Part shown: positions 1 to 8,784 of the stretch, in pieces
How the letters are laid out: each line of letters opens with the position of its first letter
How positions within the stretch are numbered: the first letter of the stretch is position 1
Source of the DNA: Bacteroidales bacterium
Lineage (GTDB): Bacteria; Bacteroidota; Bacteroidia; Bacteroidales; GCA-2748055
Direction: 5' to 3'
Assembly (NCBI GenBank): GCA_020636775.1
Contig: JACJXF010000007.1
Coordinates: forward strand, 1-64,000
DNA length: 64,000 bases
The notes under the pieces: generated by a model
Told to the model about the DNA's origin: nothing
Databases searched by the model: none
The model's input: only the letters and a program-made list of their open reading frames with translations
Program-made: the position numbers and the translations under genes

Positions 1-685
1 TAGCTTTAATATATTCTGCGGCCATAACAGCGCCCAGGGCGAAGCCTTTCCGGGATTTGGCAAAATGCCTTATGCTCATTATATCTTCTTCGGATTCATA
101 GCTGATTTCATGTATTCCTTTAATATCCCCTTCACGAATAGCCTTAATGTTAAGGGTGTCGAAATCATTTTTAGCCTCAGGATTTTCGAGAGCCCAGCGG
201 TTCTTTCTGTCCAGCTTTTTAATTATTTGCTCCGCAAGGCTAATAGCTGTTCCACTTGGTGCATCCAGTTTTTGAGTATGATGAGTTTCTTCCAAAGTAA
301 CATTATACTGATTGAAGTTATTCATCAGGCCGGCCATGTATTCATTCAATACAAAAAATATATTAACGCCAATACTGAAATTTGACGAATAAAATAATGC
401 CTGCTGCTTGTCCCTGCACATCGAACTTATTCTGTCAAGCTCCTTATTCCAGCCTGTGGTGCCGCATACTACAGGTATTCCGGCATCAAAGCATGCCATG
501 ATATTTCTGACAGCTGAGTCAGGGGTTGAAAAATCAATAGCTACATCGGCCTTCCTGAGATTATCGCTGTTAAGTTCATGCTGATTATCAAGATCAATAA
601 TAAGAGTGACAGTGTGTTTGCGTTCAATGGCCATTTTTTCAATTTCCTTTCCCATTTTGCCATATCCCAGAAGTGCTATTTTCAT
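1..685 (-). CDS. dapB: 4-hydroxy-tetrahydrodipicolinate reductase, 3' end cut by window edge
   Basis: DapB reduces hydroxy-tetrahydrodipicolinate with NAD(P)H in the lysine and meso-diaminopimelate pathway, in the cytoplasm. The product begins MKIALLGYGKMGKEIEKMA, a Rossmann glycine-rich loop (GYGKMG). It continues with the DFSTP segment, the VVCGTTGW motif, and the EETHHTQKLDAPSGTA region, which holds the catalytic His/Lys and the substrate-binding PSGTA. About 228 codons are visible and no stop is reached; the family is about 240 aa, so only a short C-terminal tail is missing. The start is the ATG at 685, at the expected place before the Rossmann strand. It is divergent from the DUF1059 gene. 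Confidence 0.95.
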   Translation of the reverse strand, partial: MKIALLGYGKMGKEIEKMAIERKHTVTLIIDLDNQHELNSDNLRKADVAIDFSTPDSAVRNIMACFDAGIPVVCGTTGWNKELDRISSMCRDKQQALFYSSNFSIGVNIFFVLNEYMAGLMNNFNQYNVTLEETHHTQKLDAPSGTAISLAEQIIKKLDRKNRWALENPEAKNDFDTLNIKAIREGDIKGIHEISYESEEDIMSIRHFAKSRKGFALGAVMAAEYIKA

Positions 686-808
686 AATGCAAGAATTAAT
701 TTTCAGGTAAAAATAATCTATTTATTTAAACTCAATTGCATGAAGGAGAATTCCCACGAACAAAAGGTGTATCAAAATGTTTTTCTAAGAACCTCAACAC
801 TGAAAGCC

Positions 809-1036
809 ATGAAAACAATGAAGTGTAGTGAGCTGGGTGGAGCATGTGATATGGAATTTCATGCAAATTCGTTCGAAGAAATAGCCGGGATGAGTAAAAA
901 ACATGGGATGGAAATGATTCATGCAGGGGACGCAGGACACATAAAAGCCATGAGTAAAATGTCGGAATTAATGAAAACTCCTCAATTAATGAAAGAATGG
1001 TTTGAAGAAAAAAGGAAAGAATTTGACTCCTTATAA
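809..1036 (+). CDS. DUF1059 family small protein
   Basis: This is a 75-aa protein starting MKTMKCSELGGACDMEF, which matches my recollection of the DUF1059 family: short, soluble, with the conserved ELGGACD and FHANSFEE segments, a Met-rich middle and a C-terminal WFEEKRKEF. Two cysteines (residues 6 and 13) are conserved-looking. The function of the family is unknown. The reading frame is open further upstream, and an in-frame ATG at 740 would add 23 residues. I chose 809 because family similarity starts there; neither start has a Shine-Dalgarno, which is normal in Bacteroidetes. It ends 25 bp before a bidirectional terminator shared with rplT. Confidence 0.75.
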   Translation: MKTMKCSELGGACDMEFHANSFEEIAGMSKKHGMEMIHAGDAGHIKAMSKMSELMKTPQLMKEWFEEKRKEFDSL

Positions 1037-1055
1037 AGTATAATACAAAGCAAAA

Positions 1056-1081
1056 AAAAAGTGCCCCTCGAGGCACTTTTT
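1056..1081. terminator. Bidirectional intrinsic terminator
   Basis: An A-rich arm and GTGCC (1061-1065) pair with GGCAC and a T run (1072-1081), enclosing a six-base loop. A and T runs flank both sides, so the hairpin can terminate the DUF1059 transcript on the plus strand and the thrS-infC-rpmI-rplT transcript on the minus strand. It lies between the two convergent stop codons. Confidence 0.85.
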
Positions 1082-1099
1082 AAATTGACATATATCTTA

Positions 1100-1447
1100 T
1101 TAAGCTTTTACCTGCTTAACAACTTCTGCAAATGCCTCGGGATTGTTCATCGCCATATCGGCAAGGGCTTTTCTGCTAAGGGTAATGTTCTTTTTGTGTA
1201 AGAGTCCGATAAATTCAGAGTAGGAAAGTCCGTATTCGCGCACACCTGCATTAATTCTCTGAATCCATAGTTGCCTGAAATGGGCTTTTTTGGTTTTTCT
1301 GTCTCTGTATGCGTATGCTAAACCTTTATCAAGGGCGTTCTTAGCTACTGTCCACACATTTTTTCTTCTTCCGAAGTATCCTTTGGTCTGCTTAAAGACC
1401 TTTTTTCTTCTCTGTCTTGATGCGACAGAATTCGTTGCTCTTGGCAT
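1100..1447 (-). CDS. rplT: 50S ribosomal protein L20
   Basis: L20 is an assembly protein of the large ribosomal subunit that binds 23S rRNA. The 115-aa product opens with [16 protein letters not shown] and carries [11 protein letters not shown], the [20 protein letters not shown] segment and the AALADMA-like C-terminal globular domain ([13 protein letters not shown]), all typical of full-length L20. It is last in the conserved thrS-infC-rpmI-rplT order, 79 bp after rpmI. That gap holds a small minus-strand hairpin (TCCGT-TTTT-ACGGA). L20 represses its own operon in several bacteria, but I do not recognise a known L20 leader here. Confidence 0.98.
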   Translation of the reverse strand: MPRATNSVASRQRRKKVFKQTKGYFGRRKNVWTVAKNALDKGLAYAYRDRKTKKAHFRQLWIQRINAGVREYGLSYSEFIGLLHKKNITLSRKALADMAMNNPEAFAEVVKQVKA

Positions 1448-1526
1448 TTTTTCTGGTTTTTTGAATGAAAAGCGTTCCGTAAAAACGGACTCTTATTAAG
1501 CTCTGCACTCTGGTTTAAAAATTATT

Positions 1527-1724
1527 TTACTTCATTGCAAGGAGGGCCTTTACGTTGTTCAGATCGGTTTTATGAACGGTTCCGAAATACGTAAGATTCC
1601 TTTTCCTTTTTGTTGATTTCTTAGTCAGAATATGACTTTTGAAAGCATGCTTCCTTTTAATCTTTCCGGTGCCGGTAAGAGTAAATCTCTTTTTAGCTCC
1701 CGGATTGGTTTTCATCTTAGGCAT
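1527..1724 (-). CDS. rpmI: 50S ribosomal protein L35
   Basis: This is a 65-aa, very basic protein starting [20 protein letters not shown], the standard L35 N-terminus, followed by the [15 protein letters not shown] segment. Length and sequence are full-size for L35. It lies 31 bp downstream of infC and upstream of rplT. It is a structural component of the large ribosomal subunit and should be co-transcribed with infC and rplT. Confidence 0.98.
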   Translation of the reverse strand: MPKMKTNPGAKKRFTLTGTGKIKRKHAFKSHILTKKSTKRKRNLTYFGTVHKTDLNNVKALLAMK

Positions 1725-1755
1725 CTGTTCTACTATTAATTATAATTATTACATC

Positions 1756-2337
1756 CTACTTTTTCTTCTTGGCCACCTTTGGTTTGGGGCTGAGAAGCAT
1801 TGTCATTCTTTTTCCTTCAAGTTTAGGAAGTGACTCTACTTTACATTCTTCCTCAAGTTCCTGAGCAAATCTCAGCAAGAGTATTTCACCCTTTTCCTTG
1901 TAAAGAATAGTTCTTCCCTTAAAAAATACATAAGCCTTTACTTTAGCACCTTCTTCCAGAAATTTCTGGGCATGCTTGAGTTTGAAGTTATAATCGTGTT
2001 CGTCGGTATTAGGGCCGAACCGTATTTCCTTCACCACAACTTTTGTGGTCTTGGCTTTAATTTCTTTTTGTTTCTTTTTTTGCTGATAAAGAAACTTCTG
2101 AAAATCAACAATTTTGCAAACCGGGGGATCAGCAGTTGGTGAAATCTCAACCAGATCAAGTTCCAGGTCTGCTGCCAGTTTAAGGGCATCAGGAACTGAA
2201 TAAAGTCCCGGTTCACTAACATTATCACCTACAAGGCGAATGGTTTTAGCCCGGATTTGTTCATTAATCCGGAAATTCTGTTGATCTTTTGATTGCTGGG
2301 GTCTGAAACCTCCGCGTTTGTACAATGGACCTGCTAT
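1756..2337 (-). CDS. infC: Translation initiation factor IF-3, probable ATA start
   Basis: IF-3 binds the 30S subunit, prevents subunit joining and proofreads start-codon choice. The N-domain ([19 protein letters not shown]) and the C-domain ([22 protein letters not shown]) are intact, and the lysine-rich tail is normal. The first conventional start in frame is a TTG at 2325 with no Shine-Dalgarno at the right distance. Four codons upstream, at 2337, is an ATA placed 7 nt after a perfect GGAGGA; an in-frame TAG precedes it. I therefore prefer ATA, giving 193 aa. Unusual infC start codons (AUU in E. coli) are known to allow autoregulation. It is second gene of the thrS operon, 27 bp after thrS. 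Confidence 0.9.
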   Translation of the reverse strand: MAGPLYKRGGFRPQQSKDQQNFRINEQIRAKTIRLVGDNVSEPGLYSVPDALKLAADLELDLVEISPTADPPVCKIVDFQKFLYQQKKKQKEIKAKTTKVVVKEIRFGPNTDEHDYNFKLKHAQKFLEEGAKVKAYVFFKGRTILYKEKGEILLLRFAQELEEECKVESLPKLEGKRMTMLLSPKPKVAKKKK

Positions 2338-2344
2338 GGTAAAT

Positions 2345-2350
2345 TCCTCC
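2345..2350 (-). promoter_or_regulatory. Shine-Dalgarno that decides the infC start
   Basis: On the minus strand GGAGGA sits 7 nt before the ATA at 2337 but about 19 nt before the TTG at 2325. Strong Shine-Dalgarno sequences are uncommon in Bacteroidetes, which makes this one informative for start selection. Confidence 0.7.
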
Positions 2351-2364
2351 TATTTAGTTAATAT

Positions 2365-4317
2365 TCAATTATTTTCAATCGCTTCAAGCTGATTGCTTAC
2401 TTCTTTTTGTAAAAATTCAACAAATTCTTCGAGTTTCATACTGCCTTTATCGCCTTCGCCCTGCCTTCTGACGGAAACCGTATTGCTTTCCATCTCCTTT
2501 TCACCAACAATCAGGAGGTATGGAATTCTCTTTAACTCGTTATCCCTGATCTTCTTACCTATCTTTTCGTTCCTCTGATCAACGAGAGTGCGAATATCGG
2601 AATTATTTAGAAAATCTGAAACTTTTTGTGCAAAATCCTCAAATTTTTCGCTGATAGGCAGTACCACAGCCTGATCCGGGGTTAACCACAGTGGAAATTT
2701 TCCTCCGGTATGCTCAATTAATACGGCAACAAATCTTTCCATTGAACCGAATGGGGCACGATGAATCATTACCGGTCTGTGCTTCAGGTTATCGGCACCA
2801 GTATACTCCAGTTCAAAGCGTTCCGGCAGATTGTAATCGACCTGAATGGTACCCAATTGCCATTTCCTTCCAATAGCATCCCTTACCATAAAGTCGAGCT
2901 TTGGTCCGTAAAAGGCAGCTTCTCCAAGTACGGTTACCGTGTTAAGTCCTTTTTCCTGACAAGCTTCAATAATTGCACTTTCAGCTTTTTCCCAGTTTTC
3001 ATCACTTCCGATATACTTATTTTTATCAGAAGGATCGCGCAGGGAAATCTGAGCTGTATAGTCTTTAAAATCAAGAGCCTTGAAAATATAAAATACAATA
3101 TCAATAACCTTGATGAATTCTTCCTTAAGCTGATCGGGCCTGCAGAAAATATGTGCATCATCCTGGGTAAATCCCCGAACCCTGGTTAAACCATGAAGTT
3201 CGCCACTCTGCTCGTATCGGTAAACAGTGCCAAATTCGGCATAGCGAATGGGCAGGTCACGATAGGAATGTTGCTTTGAATTGTATATCTCACAATGATG
3301 AGGACAATTCATGGGCTTAAGAAGGAATTCCTCTCCTTCCTGAGGAGTATGTATAGGCTGGAAACTGTCTTTTCCATATTTGGCATAATGACCACTGGTA
3401 ACATACAGTTCTTTTTGTCCGATATGTGGCGTCATAACCGGCTCATAACCATATTTACGCTGTATTTTCTTCAGGAAGTTCTCCAGTCGCTCGCGAAGCT
3501 GGGCTCCTTTTGGAAGCCATAATGGCAAACCTGCACCGACCTTCTGGGAAAAGGTAAATAATTCCAGTTCCCTTCCTACTTTTCGGTGATCTCTTTCCCT
3601 TGCCTGCTCAAGCATTACAAGGTAATCATCCAGCATTTTTTGTTTAGGAAAAGTAATACCATAAATTCGGGTAAGCATTCTCCTTTTTTCATCACCTCTC
3701 CAGTAAGCACCCGCAATATTGAGCAGTTTTATTGCCTTGATATGACCTGTATCGGGTAAATGCGGACCACGACAAAGATCCGTAAAGTCACCCTGGGTAT
3801 AAAATGAAATAGTGCCGTCTTCCAGTTCAGAAATTAGTTCAATTTTGTATTCGTCACCTTTCCGGTTAAAATATTCCAGCGCCTCTTTCTTGGAAACCAG
3901 GCGGCGATTGTATTTTTCAGATGCAGCTGCAAATTCTCGCATTTTTGCTTCAATCTTTACCAGGTCAGCATCCGTGATTTGTTTTCCTTCGCCCGGATCC
4001 ACATCATAATAAAATCCATTTTCGATGGCTGGACCAATTCCGAATTTTATTCCCGGGTAAATTGATTGAAGTGCCTGAGCCATAAGATGTGCAGAGGAGT
4101 GCCAGAATGCATGCTTCCCTTCTTCATCTTCAAACTTATGAAGCCTGATTTCAGAATCCGATTCAATCGGGCGGGTTATGTCCCAAATCTCTCCATTAAC
4201 CGTTGCTGCCACAATTTCCCGGGCAAGACTGTTACTAAGACTTCTGGCAATATCGAATGCGGTAATCCCCTTCTCAAATTCTCTGACTGATTTATCCGGA
4301 AAAGTAATTTTTATCAT
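2365..4317 (-). CDS. thrS: Threonine--tRNA ligase
   Basis: ThrRS charges tRNA-Thr. The 650-aa product has the full class II architecture. A TGS domain comes first (residues 1-60). The editing domain follows, with HSSAH (residues 73-77) and CRGPH. The catalytic core has MNCPHHC (zinc Cys), motif 2 ([19 protein letters not shown]) and motif 3 with [11 protein letters not shown], and the C-terminal anticodon-binding domain begins near VVLPISEKF. The start is ATG at 4317 ([10 protein letters not shown]). It is first gene of the operon with infC, rpmI and rplT, behind a candidate promoter. I see no T-box in the 128-bp upstream region. Confidence 0.98.
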   Translation of the reverse strand: MIKITFPDKSVREFEKGITAFDIARSLSNSLAREIVAATVNGEIWDITRPIESDSEIRLHKFEDEEGKHAFWHSSAHLMAQALQSIYPGIKFGIGPAIENGFYYDVDPGEGKQITDADLVKIEAKMREFAAASEKYNRRLVSKKEALEYFNRKGDEYKIELISELEDGTISFYTQGDFTDLCRGPHLPDTGHIKAIKLLNIAGAYWRGDEKRRMLTRIYGITFPKQKMLDDYLVMLEQARERDHRKVGRELELFTFSQKVGAGLPLWLPKGAQLRERLENFLKKIQRKYGYEPVMTPHIGQKELYVTSGHYAKYGKDSFQPIHTPQEGEEFLLKPMNCPHHCEIYNSKQHSYRDLPIRYAEFGTVYRYEQSGELHGLTRVRGFTQDDAHIFCRPDQLKEEFIKVIDIVFYIFKALDFKDYTAQISLRDPSDKNKYIGSDENWEKAESAIIEACQEKGLNTVTVLGEAAFYGPKLDFMVRDAIGRKWQLGTIQVDYNLPERFELEYTGADNLKHRPVMIHRAPFGSMERFVAVLIEHTGGKFPLWLTPDQAVVLPISEKFEDFAQKVSDFLNNSDIRTLVDQRNEKIGKKIRDNELKRIPYLLIVGEKEMESNTVSVRRQGEGDKGSMKLEEFVEFLQKEVSNQLEAIENN

Positions 4318-4347
4318 GATCTGTTCACACGAATTTTAAACAATCTG

Positions 4348-4355
4348 CAAAAGTA
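4348..4355 (-). promoter_or_regulatory. Candidate thrS promoter -7 element
   Basis: On the minus strand TACTTTTG is a perfect match to the Bacteroidetes -7 consensus TAnnTTTG, about 30 nt upstream of the thrS start. No clear -33 TTTG is present at the ideal distance. An AT-rich imperfect inverted repeat (TACTT/AAGTA) lies just upstream. Confidence 0.5.
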
Positions 4356-4445
4356 GTCAAAATACTTGATATATAAGTATTCCATCATGAAAAACTATAG
4401 AAAATTCATCTGTTTGAATGGAAAAAAATTGTCTCAAAGCAAAAA

Positions 4446-5591
4446 TTAAGAAATAGTTTGACTCATACGGTATTTACCAGGTGTGGAGTTTTCAAAGTCC
4501 TTAAAAGCTCGTTGAAAGGAATTTATGCTTCCAAAGCCGGAAAGCTCTGCTATTGCCTCAAGCGAATAATTATCATGTTCTTTGTCTGTGAGAAGCTTTT
4601 TTGCTTCTTCCACCCTCTTATGATTTATAAAACTACAGAAGTTCATTCCATATTCTTCATTGATTACACGGGATATATAGGTTCTGTTTGTGTTCAAATC
4701 CCTGCAAAGGTCCCATATTTTAAGATCTGCATTCAGGTAAGGCTTCTTTTCGCTGAGGAATTTCTCAAATCTGGTTTTAACAAGTTCATAACCCTGATTT
4801 GAAGAAACAGCCATTTTACTCTCTTCAGAATCAAGCTCGTTAAAATAAAATTCCGTTGTTTGCTCATTTCCGATGTAACCAAATGAGAAAAGGAGTACAG
4901 TTGTCAGAACAGACGGAATAATAAGTGCTTCAGGATTCCCAACAAAAAAACCCCTGCCTGCAATCGCAAGAGCTATGCTGGTTAATGCCATGAGCACCAT
5001 TATAATAGTCAGCCGGTTGACCCAGTTTAACTTAAACCTTTCGGTATTTGAAAAAAGCTCATTTACCTGATCCTCATGCTCTTTCAACAATCTGCTGATC
5101 ATAAACAAATAACTTACAACCTGCACAGCCAGAATTATGCGGGTCATAACCGACGAAATGTATAAAATACTGTGACTGAGATTTTCCGAATTAATTCCCA
5201 GCTGGGGATTTTCTGCCTGAGAGATTCTTTCCTGCATATTTAATCGGGAATAAAAGAAAATTGTTGTGAATCCAAATAATAATGCAGGAATAAAATGGCT
5301 AAGCTGAGCCATTTCAAAAGGCTTACCGGTACTGAGGAAACGCACATACAGATAATAAACGGGATAAACAGACAGTGTGGATAAAATATAAATACCATCC
5401 AGGTAGGAATACAATAAAAAATTCCTGGAAAAATAAACTGCATGGCAAACATACAGGATAAAAGCAAGCATCATAAAAATTCCAAGACCTATGCGTGATC
5501 TTCGGTTTTTTCCTGCTCCCAGCAAAAACACAGCTGACCAGAAAAATGTGACATACACCGGACTTAACAATTCTATGGTTTGCAAAGACAT
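4446..5591 (-). CDS. Membrane-anchored AraC-family transcriptional regulator
   Basis: The N-terminal 230 or so residues of this 381-aa protein are hydrophobic and contain about seven predicted membrane segments. The C-terminal 110 residues are an AraC/XylS DNA-binding domain with two helix-turn-helix units: DLCRDLNTNRTYISRVINE, then AIAELSGFGSINSFQRAFKDF and the closing TPGKYR. This class probably senses a signal at the membrane and regulates nearby genes; the signal is unknown. The start is ATG at 5591. It lies downstream of the DPP IV gene on the same strand but behind its own candidate promoter. No partner kinase is visible. Confidence 0.88.
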   Translation of the reverse strand: MSLQTIELLSPVYVTFFWSAVFLLGAGKNRRSRIGLGIFMMLAFILYVCHAVYFSRNFLLYSYLDGIYILSTLSVYPVYYLYVRFLSTGKPFEMAQLSHFIPALLFGFTTIFFYSRLNMQERISQAENPQLGINSENLSHSILYISSVMTRIILAVQVVSYLFMISRLLKEHEDQVNELFSNTERFKLNWVNRLTIIMVLMALTSIALAIAGRGFFVGNPEALIIPSVLTTVLLFSFGYIGNEQTTEFYFNELDSEESKMAVSSNQGYELVKTRFEKFLSEKKPYLNADLKIWDLCRDLNTNRTYISRVINEEYGMNFCSFINHKRVEEAKKLLTDKEHDNYSLEAIAELSGFGSINSFQRAFKDFENSTPGKYRMSQTIS

Positions 5592-5690
5592 ATCAAAATT
5601 GAATGAATTTTACCTATTGAATACGGGTTTTACATTTTGCAGCATATCCCTTGAATCAATTAAATACATTTGACAAGACTATAATTCATA

Positions 5691-5698
5691 CAAAGATA
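5691..5698 (-). promoter_or_regulatory. Candidate promoter -7 element of the AraC gene
   Basis: On the minus strand TATCTTTG matches TAnnTTTG perfectly, leaving a leader of about 95 nt before the AraC start. The -33 region is weak. Confidence 0.4.
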
Positions 5699-5727
5699 TC
5701 CCATCCTGATTACCTGAATTGATAAAC

Positions 5728-5770
5728 TGACCTGCCCCGATACACTAATTTTGGTTTTCCCGGCAGGTCA
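5728..5770. repeat. 9-bp inverted repeat after the DPP IV gene
   Basis: TGACCTGCC (5728-5736) and GGCAGGTCA (5762-5770) are perfect inverted copies with a 25-base spacer, followed on the plus strand by a T-rich tract. It sits downstream of the DPP IV stop. It could be the terminator region of that minus-strand gene, but the T-rich side faces the plus strand, where no gene reads through, so the role is uncertain. Confidence 0.5.
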
Positions 5771-5795
5771 TTTTATTTTATTTTATTCCATATCC

Positions 5796-7973
5796 TTATA
5801 AATTCTCTTCAATAAAATTTGTCATTTTGGTATATAGGTGGAAGGTCGCGTTTCCGCCATAAATCCCGTGGTTGCGGTTGGGATAGAATTGCATATCAAA
5901 CTGTTTGTTTGCCTCAATCAGTTTCTCAACCAGTTCCACCGAATTCTGAAAATGCACATTATCATCTGTCATCCCATGGACCAGTAACAATTTTCCTTTC
6001 ATCTTATCAACATGATTAATGGGAGAGTTATCGTCGTAACCATCCGGATTTTCCTGCGGGGTTCTCATAAACCGCTCGGTATAAACAGAATCATAATATC
6101 TCCAGTTGGTTACAGGTGCAACAGAAATGGCCATTTTAAATACATCAGCACCTTTAAATAAACAAAGCAGGCTCATATAACCTCCATAACTCCAGCCAAA
6201 TATACCTATCCTGCTTTTATCAATATATGATTGATTCCCAAAGTATCTTGCAGCGGATATCTGGTCTTCTGATTCGTATTTTCCGAGTTGCATGTAGGTG
6301 GCTTTTCTGAAATCCTCTCCCCTTCCATCTGTACCTCTCCCATCCACACAGGCAACAATATAGCCTTTCTGAACCAGCATCTGGTACCAGCTGTCAGAAT
6401 AAGAAAAATTATCGGTTACATCCTGCGATTGGGGACCTCCATACACAAATATGAAAAGCGGATATTTTTTTGAAGGGTCGAAATCCACAGGTTTTATGAT
6501 CCATGCATTCAGCTTCGTATTCATCTCCCCCGGAACCTGCAAAAATTCCCTTTTTGCAAAACCATATTCCTTCATCGTTTTCTGAAGTTCTGCATTATCT
6601 TCGAGAATCCTTATATGTTTCCCTTTCGAATCACAAAGAGTGTACTTTGGCGGAATATTCGCTGAAGAATGGATGAGTATATAATATTTAAAACTGTTGC
6701 TGAAATCAGCGGAGCTCCAGCCGTCTTCATCACTGATTCTCTTTTTATGTGTGCCGTCCGTCCTTATCGAATAAACATCCTGATGAATAACACCCTGCTC
6801 ATGAGATTCATAATAAAGAGTTTTCTTAGCCTCATCATATCCAATATAACCCGAAATATCCCAGGGTCCGGATGTTATTGGCTTAATTTCCTTTTTTACA
6901 AAGTTATAAAGGTAAAAATGCAGCCAGCCGTCTCTTTCAGACTGGATAATAAAATTCTGTCCATCGGGCAGATATATAACCGAGTTATCCGTTGGTTCAT
7001 TAATGTAACGTGCGTTTTCTTCAGTAAATACCAGCTCCGAAGCGCCAGTTGAAGCTTTCGCATGAAGTACATCCAGTTTATTCTGCAAACGGTTAAGTCT
7101 CAATATAGCAAGAGTTTCTGGGTCTTTTGTCCAAAGAATCCTTCCAATATACTGATCGGTTTCTTCTCCCACATCCATTTTTATTGTTTTTTGATTCCCG
7201 AGATTAAAGCAATGAATACTTACAATGGAGTTGGCTTCTCCTGCCTTGGGGTATTTGAATTTATAAATATCAGGGTACAGATTCTTAAAATAGGTCATGT
7301 TAAATTCCTTAACCCCTGATTCATCGAAGCGGTAAAATGCCAGCTTTTTACTGTCAGGAGACCAGGCAAATGCTTTGGAAAAACCAAACTCTTCCTCATA
7401 AACCCAATCGCATGCCCCATTTATTATAAAATTGAATTTCCCGTCATTTGTTACCTGAGTTTCCTTCATGCTTGCCAGGTCGGTATAATAAAGGTTATTG
7501 TCACGAACAAAAGCCACCATTTTTCCATCAGGTGAAAAGCTTGCCAGCTGTTGCTTTCCATTTCCGGAAAGGGCCTTTAGTTCTTTTTTGCTTATATCAT
7601 ATATGTAATAATCGGCTTTGAATGATCGCCGGTAAATCCTTTCTTTTGCAGTAGAGATAAGTATTTTACTCTCGTCATTACTAAATTCATAATCGCTTAT
7701 CCTGCTAATTTCCGTATTTTCTGCTGTGAAAATAATACCGGCTTTTTCTCCGGTCTCATAACTCCATTTTACAATTGCCATGCCGCGTTCAAGACTTGTG
7801 TAATAAACACCATCGTTCATGGAACGAAGACTTGCTATTGAACCGGGATAAAATTTATATTCCTGAAAGATGTTTTCCAGACTGATTTTCTTTGCTGCCA
7901 TCTGTGCAAAAGATATCTGTCCCATTGCAAAGGAAAGCAGAATAAGGCTGATAGATTTTACTAATAGTTTCAT
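5796..7973 (-). CDS. Dipeptidyl peptidase IV, family S9B
   Basis: This is a secreted or periplasmic serine peptidase expected to remove X-Pro dipeptides from peptides. The 725-aa product has a signal peptide ending near SFA at residue 23 and an eight-bladed propeller with the DPP IV Glu pair (CDWVYEEEF, about residue 190). The alpha/beta hydrolase domain carries the catalytic triad: Ser in GWSYGGY (about residue 593), Asp in GMTDDNVHF (about 670) and His in NRNHGIYGG (about 701). The length is normal for the family. The start is ATG at 7973. It is monocistronic, with about 45 bp to the upstream SDR gene on the same strand. Role: peptide nutrition. Confidence 0.95.
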   Translation of the reverse strand: MKLLVKSISLILLSFAMGQISFAQMAAKKISLENIFQEYKFYPGSIASLRSMNDGVYYTSLERGMAIVKWSYETGEKAGIIFTAENTEISRISDYEFSNDESKILISTAKERIYRRSFKADYYIYDISKKELKALSGNGKQQLASFSPDGKMVAFVRDNNLYYTDLASMKETQVTNDGKFNFIINGACDWVYEEEFGFSKAFAWSPDSKKLAFYRFDESGVKEFNMTYFKNLYPDIYKFKYPKAGEANSIVSIHCFNLGNQKTIKMDVGEETDQYIGRILWTKDPETLAILRLNRLQNKLDVLHAKASTGASELVFTEENARYINEPTDNSVIYLPDGQNFIIQSERDGWLHFYLYNFVKKEIKPITSGPWDISGYIGYDEAKKTLYYESHEQGVIHQDVYSIRTDGTHKKRISDEDGWSSADFSNSFKYYILIHSSANIPPKYTLCDSKGKHIRILEDNAELQKTMKEYGFAKREFLQVPGEMNTKLNAWIIKPVDFDPSKKYPLFIFVYGGPQSQDVTDNFSYSDSWYQMLVQKGYIVACVDGRGTDGRGEDFRKATYMQLGKYESEDQISAARYFGNQSYIDKSRIGIFGWSYGGYMSLLCLFKGADVFKMAISVAPVTNWRYYDSVYTERFMRTPQENPDGYDDNSPINHVDKMKGKLLLVHGMTDDNVHFQNSVELVEKLIEANKQFDMQFYPNRNHGIYGGNATFHLYTKMTNFIEENL

Positions 7974-8017
7974 AATCTGTGTATGTTTTAGGACCTAAAT
8001 ATAATAAAGAAATTAAT

Positions 8018-8782
8018 TTAAAATCTGTTTGCAATAAACCCTCCGTCGACAGCAATACATTGTCCGGTAATATAGGAGGATGCAGGCATTGCCAGGAAGG
8101 CTGCAAGGGCTGCCACTTCGGAAGGTTTCCCGACGCGCTTCATGGGAGTTCGTGCAAGAATTTCCTGCAGGTAATCCTTGTTTTTAAGAACCTGTTCCGC
8201 CAGAGGTGTCTGAATATACCAGGGAGCAATTGCATTAACCCTTATATTGTCGCCGGCCCATTCAACAGCCAGGTTAGCTGTCATCTGATTCATGGCTGCC
8301 TTCGTCATTCCATATACAAGGCCGGTTTTCATATGTCCCAGACCTGCCACGGAGGATATGTTTACAATACAGCCATCACCAGAAGCTTTGAGATAGTCAT
8401 GAAGAGACATGCTGAGTTCAAATGCTGAAATTAGGTTGGTTCGGAAAATTTTATCGAATTCTTCAGCAGAGTATTCAATTGCCTTTTTTCTGATGTTGGT
8501 CCCAACATTATTAACAAGGATATCAAGTTTTTGCCAGTGACTTTTGATATTATCAGTCAGCTTAAGCCTTCCTTCAGCTTTGCTCAGATCGCATGCAGTG
8601 AAAAATAAGCGTGATCTGTCGCCGGGATTCTTCTCCAGAATCTTTTGAAAATCATTTTCATTTCTGGCAGCCACATGAATCTCTGCGCCCAGTGCGAGAA
8701 ACTCCTCAACAATAGCCAGGCCAATTCCCTTGGTACCGCCGGTAATCAGGGCTTTTTTATTTTTCAGACTCCATAGTTCCAT
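8018..8782 (-). CDS. SDR-family oxidoreductase, tropinone reductase-like
   Basis: A 254-aa classical short-chain dehydrogenase/reductase. It has the cofactor motif GGTKGIG (near residue 16), the structural motif NNVGTN, the catalytic Ser in NISSVAG, the YGMTK Tyr/Lys pair, and the C-terminal [12 protein letters not shown]. The CARN-like segment VAARNEN after beta-2 suggests NADP(H). The overall pattern resembles tropinone reductase-like SDRs, but the substrate cannot be read from the sequence. It starts only 2 bp after the stop of the aromatic-amino-acid decarboxylase, so the two are probably co-translated and may act on related amine, aldehyde or ketone metabolites. Confidence 0.88.
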   Translation of the reverse strand: MELWSLKNKKALITGGTKGIGLAIVEEFLALGAEIHVAARNENDFQKILEKNPGDRSRLFFTACDLSKAEGRLKLTDNIKSHWQKLDILVNNVGTNIRKKAIEYSAEEFDKIFRTNLISAFELSMSLHDYLKASGDGCIVNISSVAGLGHMKTGLVYGMTKAAMNQMTANLAVEWAGDNIRVNAIAPWYIQTPLAEQVLKNKDYLQEILARTPMKRVGKPSEVAALAAFLAMPASSYITGQCIAVDGGFIANRF

Positions 8783-8784
8783 AG

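Noticed and set aside
732..1076. 114-codon minus-strand frame opposite the DUF1059 gene
   Set aside because: It is a shadow of the plus-strand gene, runs into the terminator and shows no family resemblance.
5728..5770. Plus-strand intrinsic terminator
   Set aside because: The stem and T tract face the plus strand, but no plus-strand gene ends there; it is reported only as an inverted repeat.
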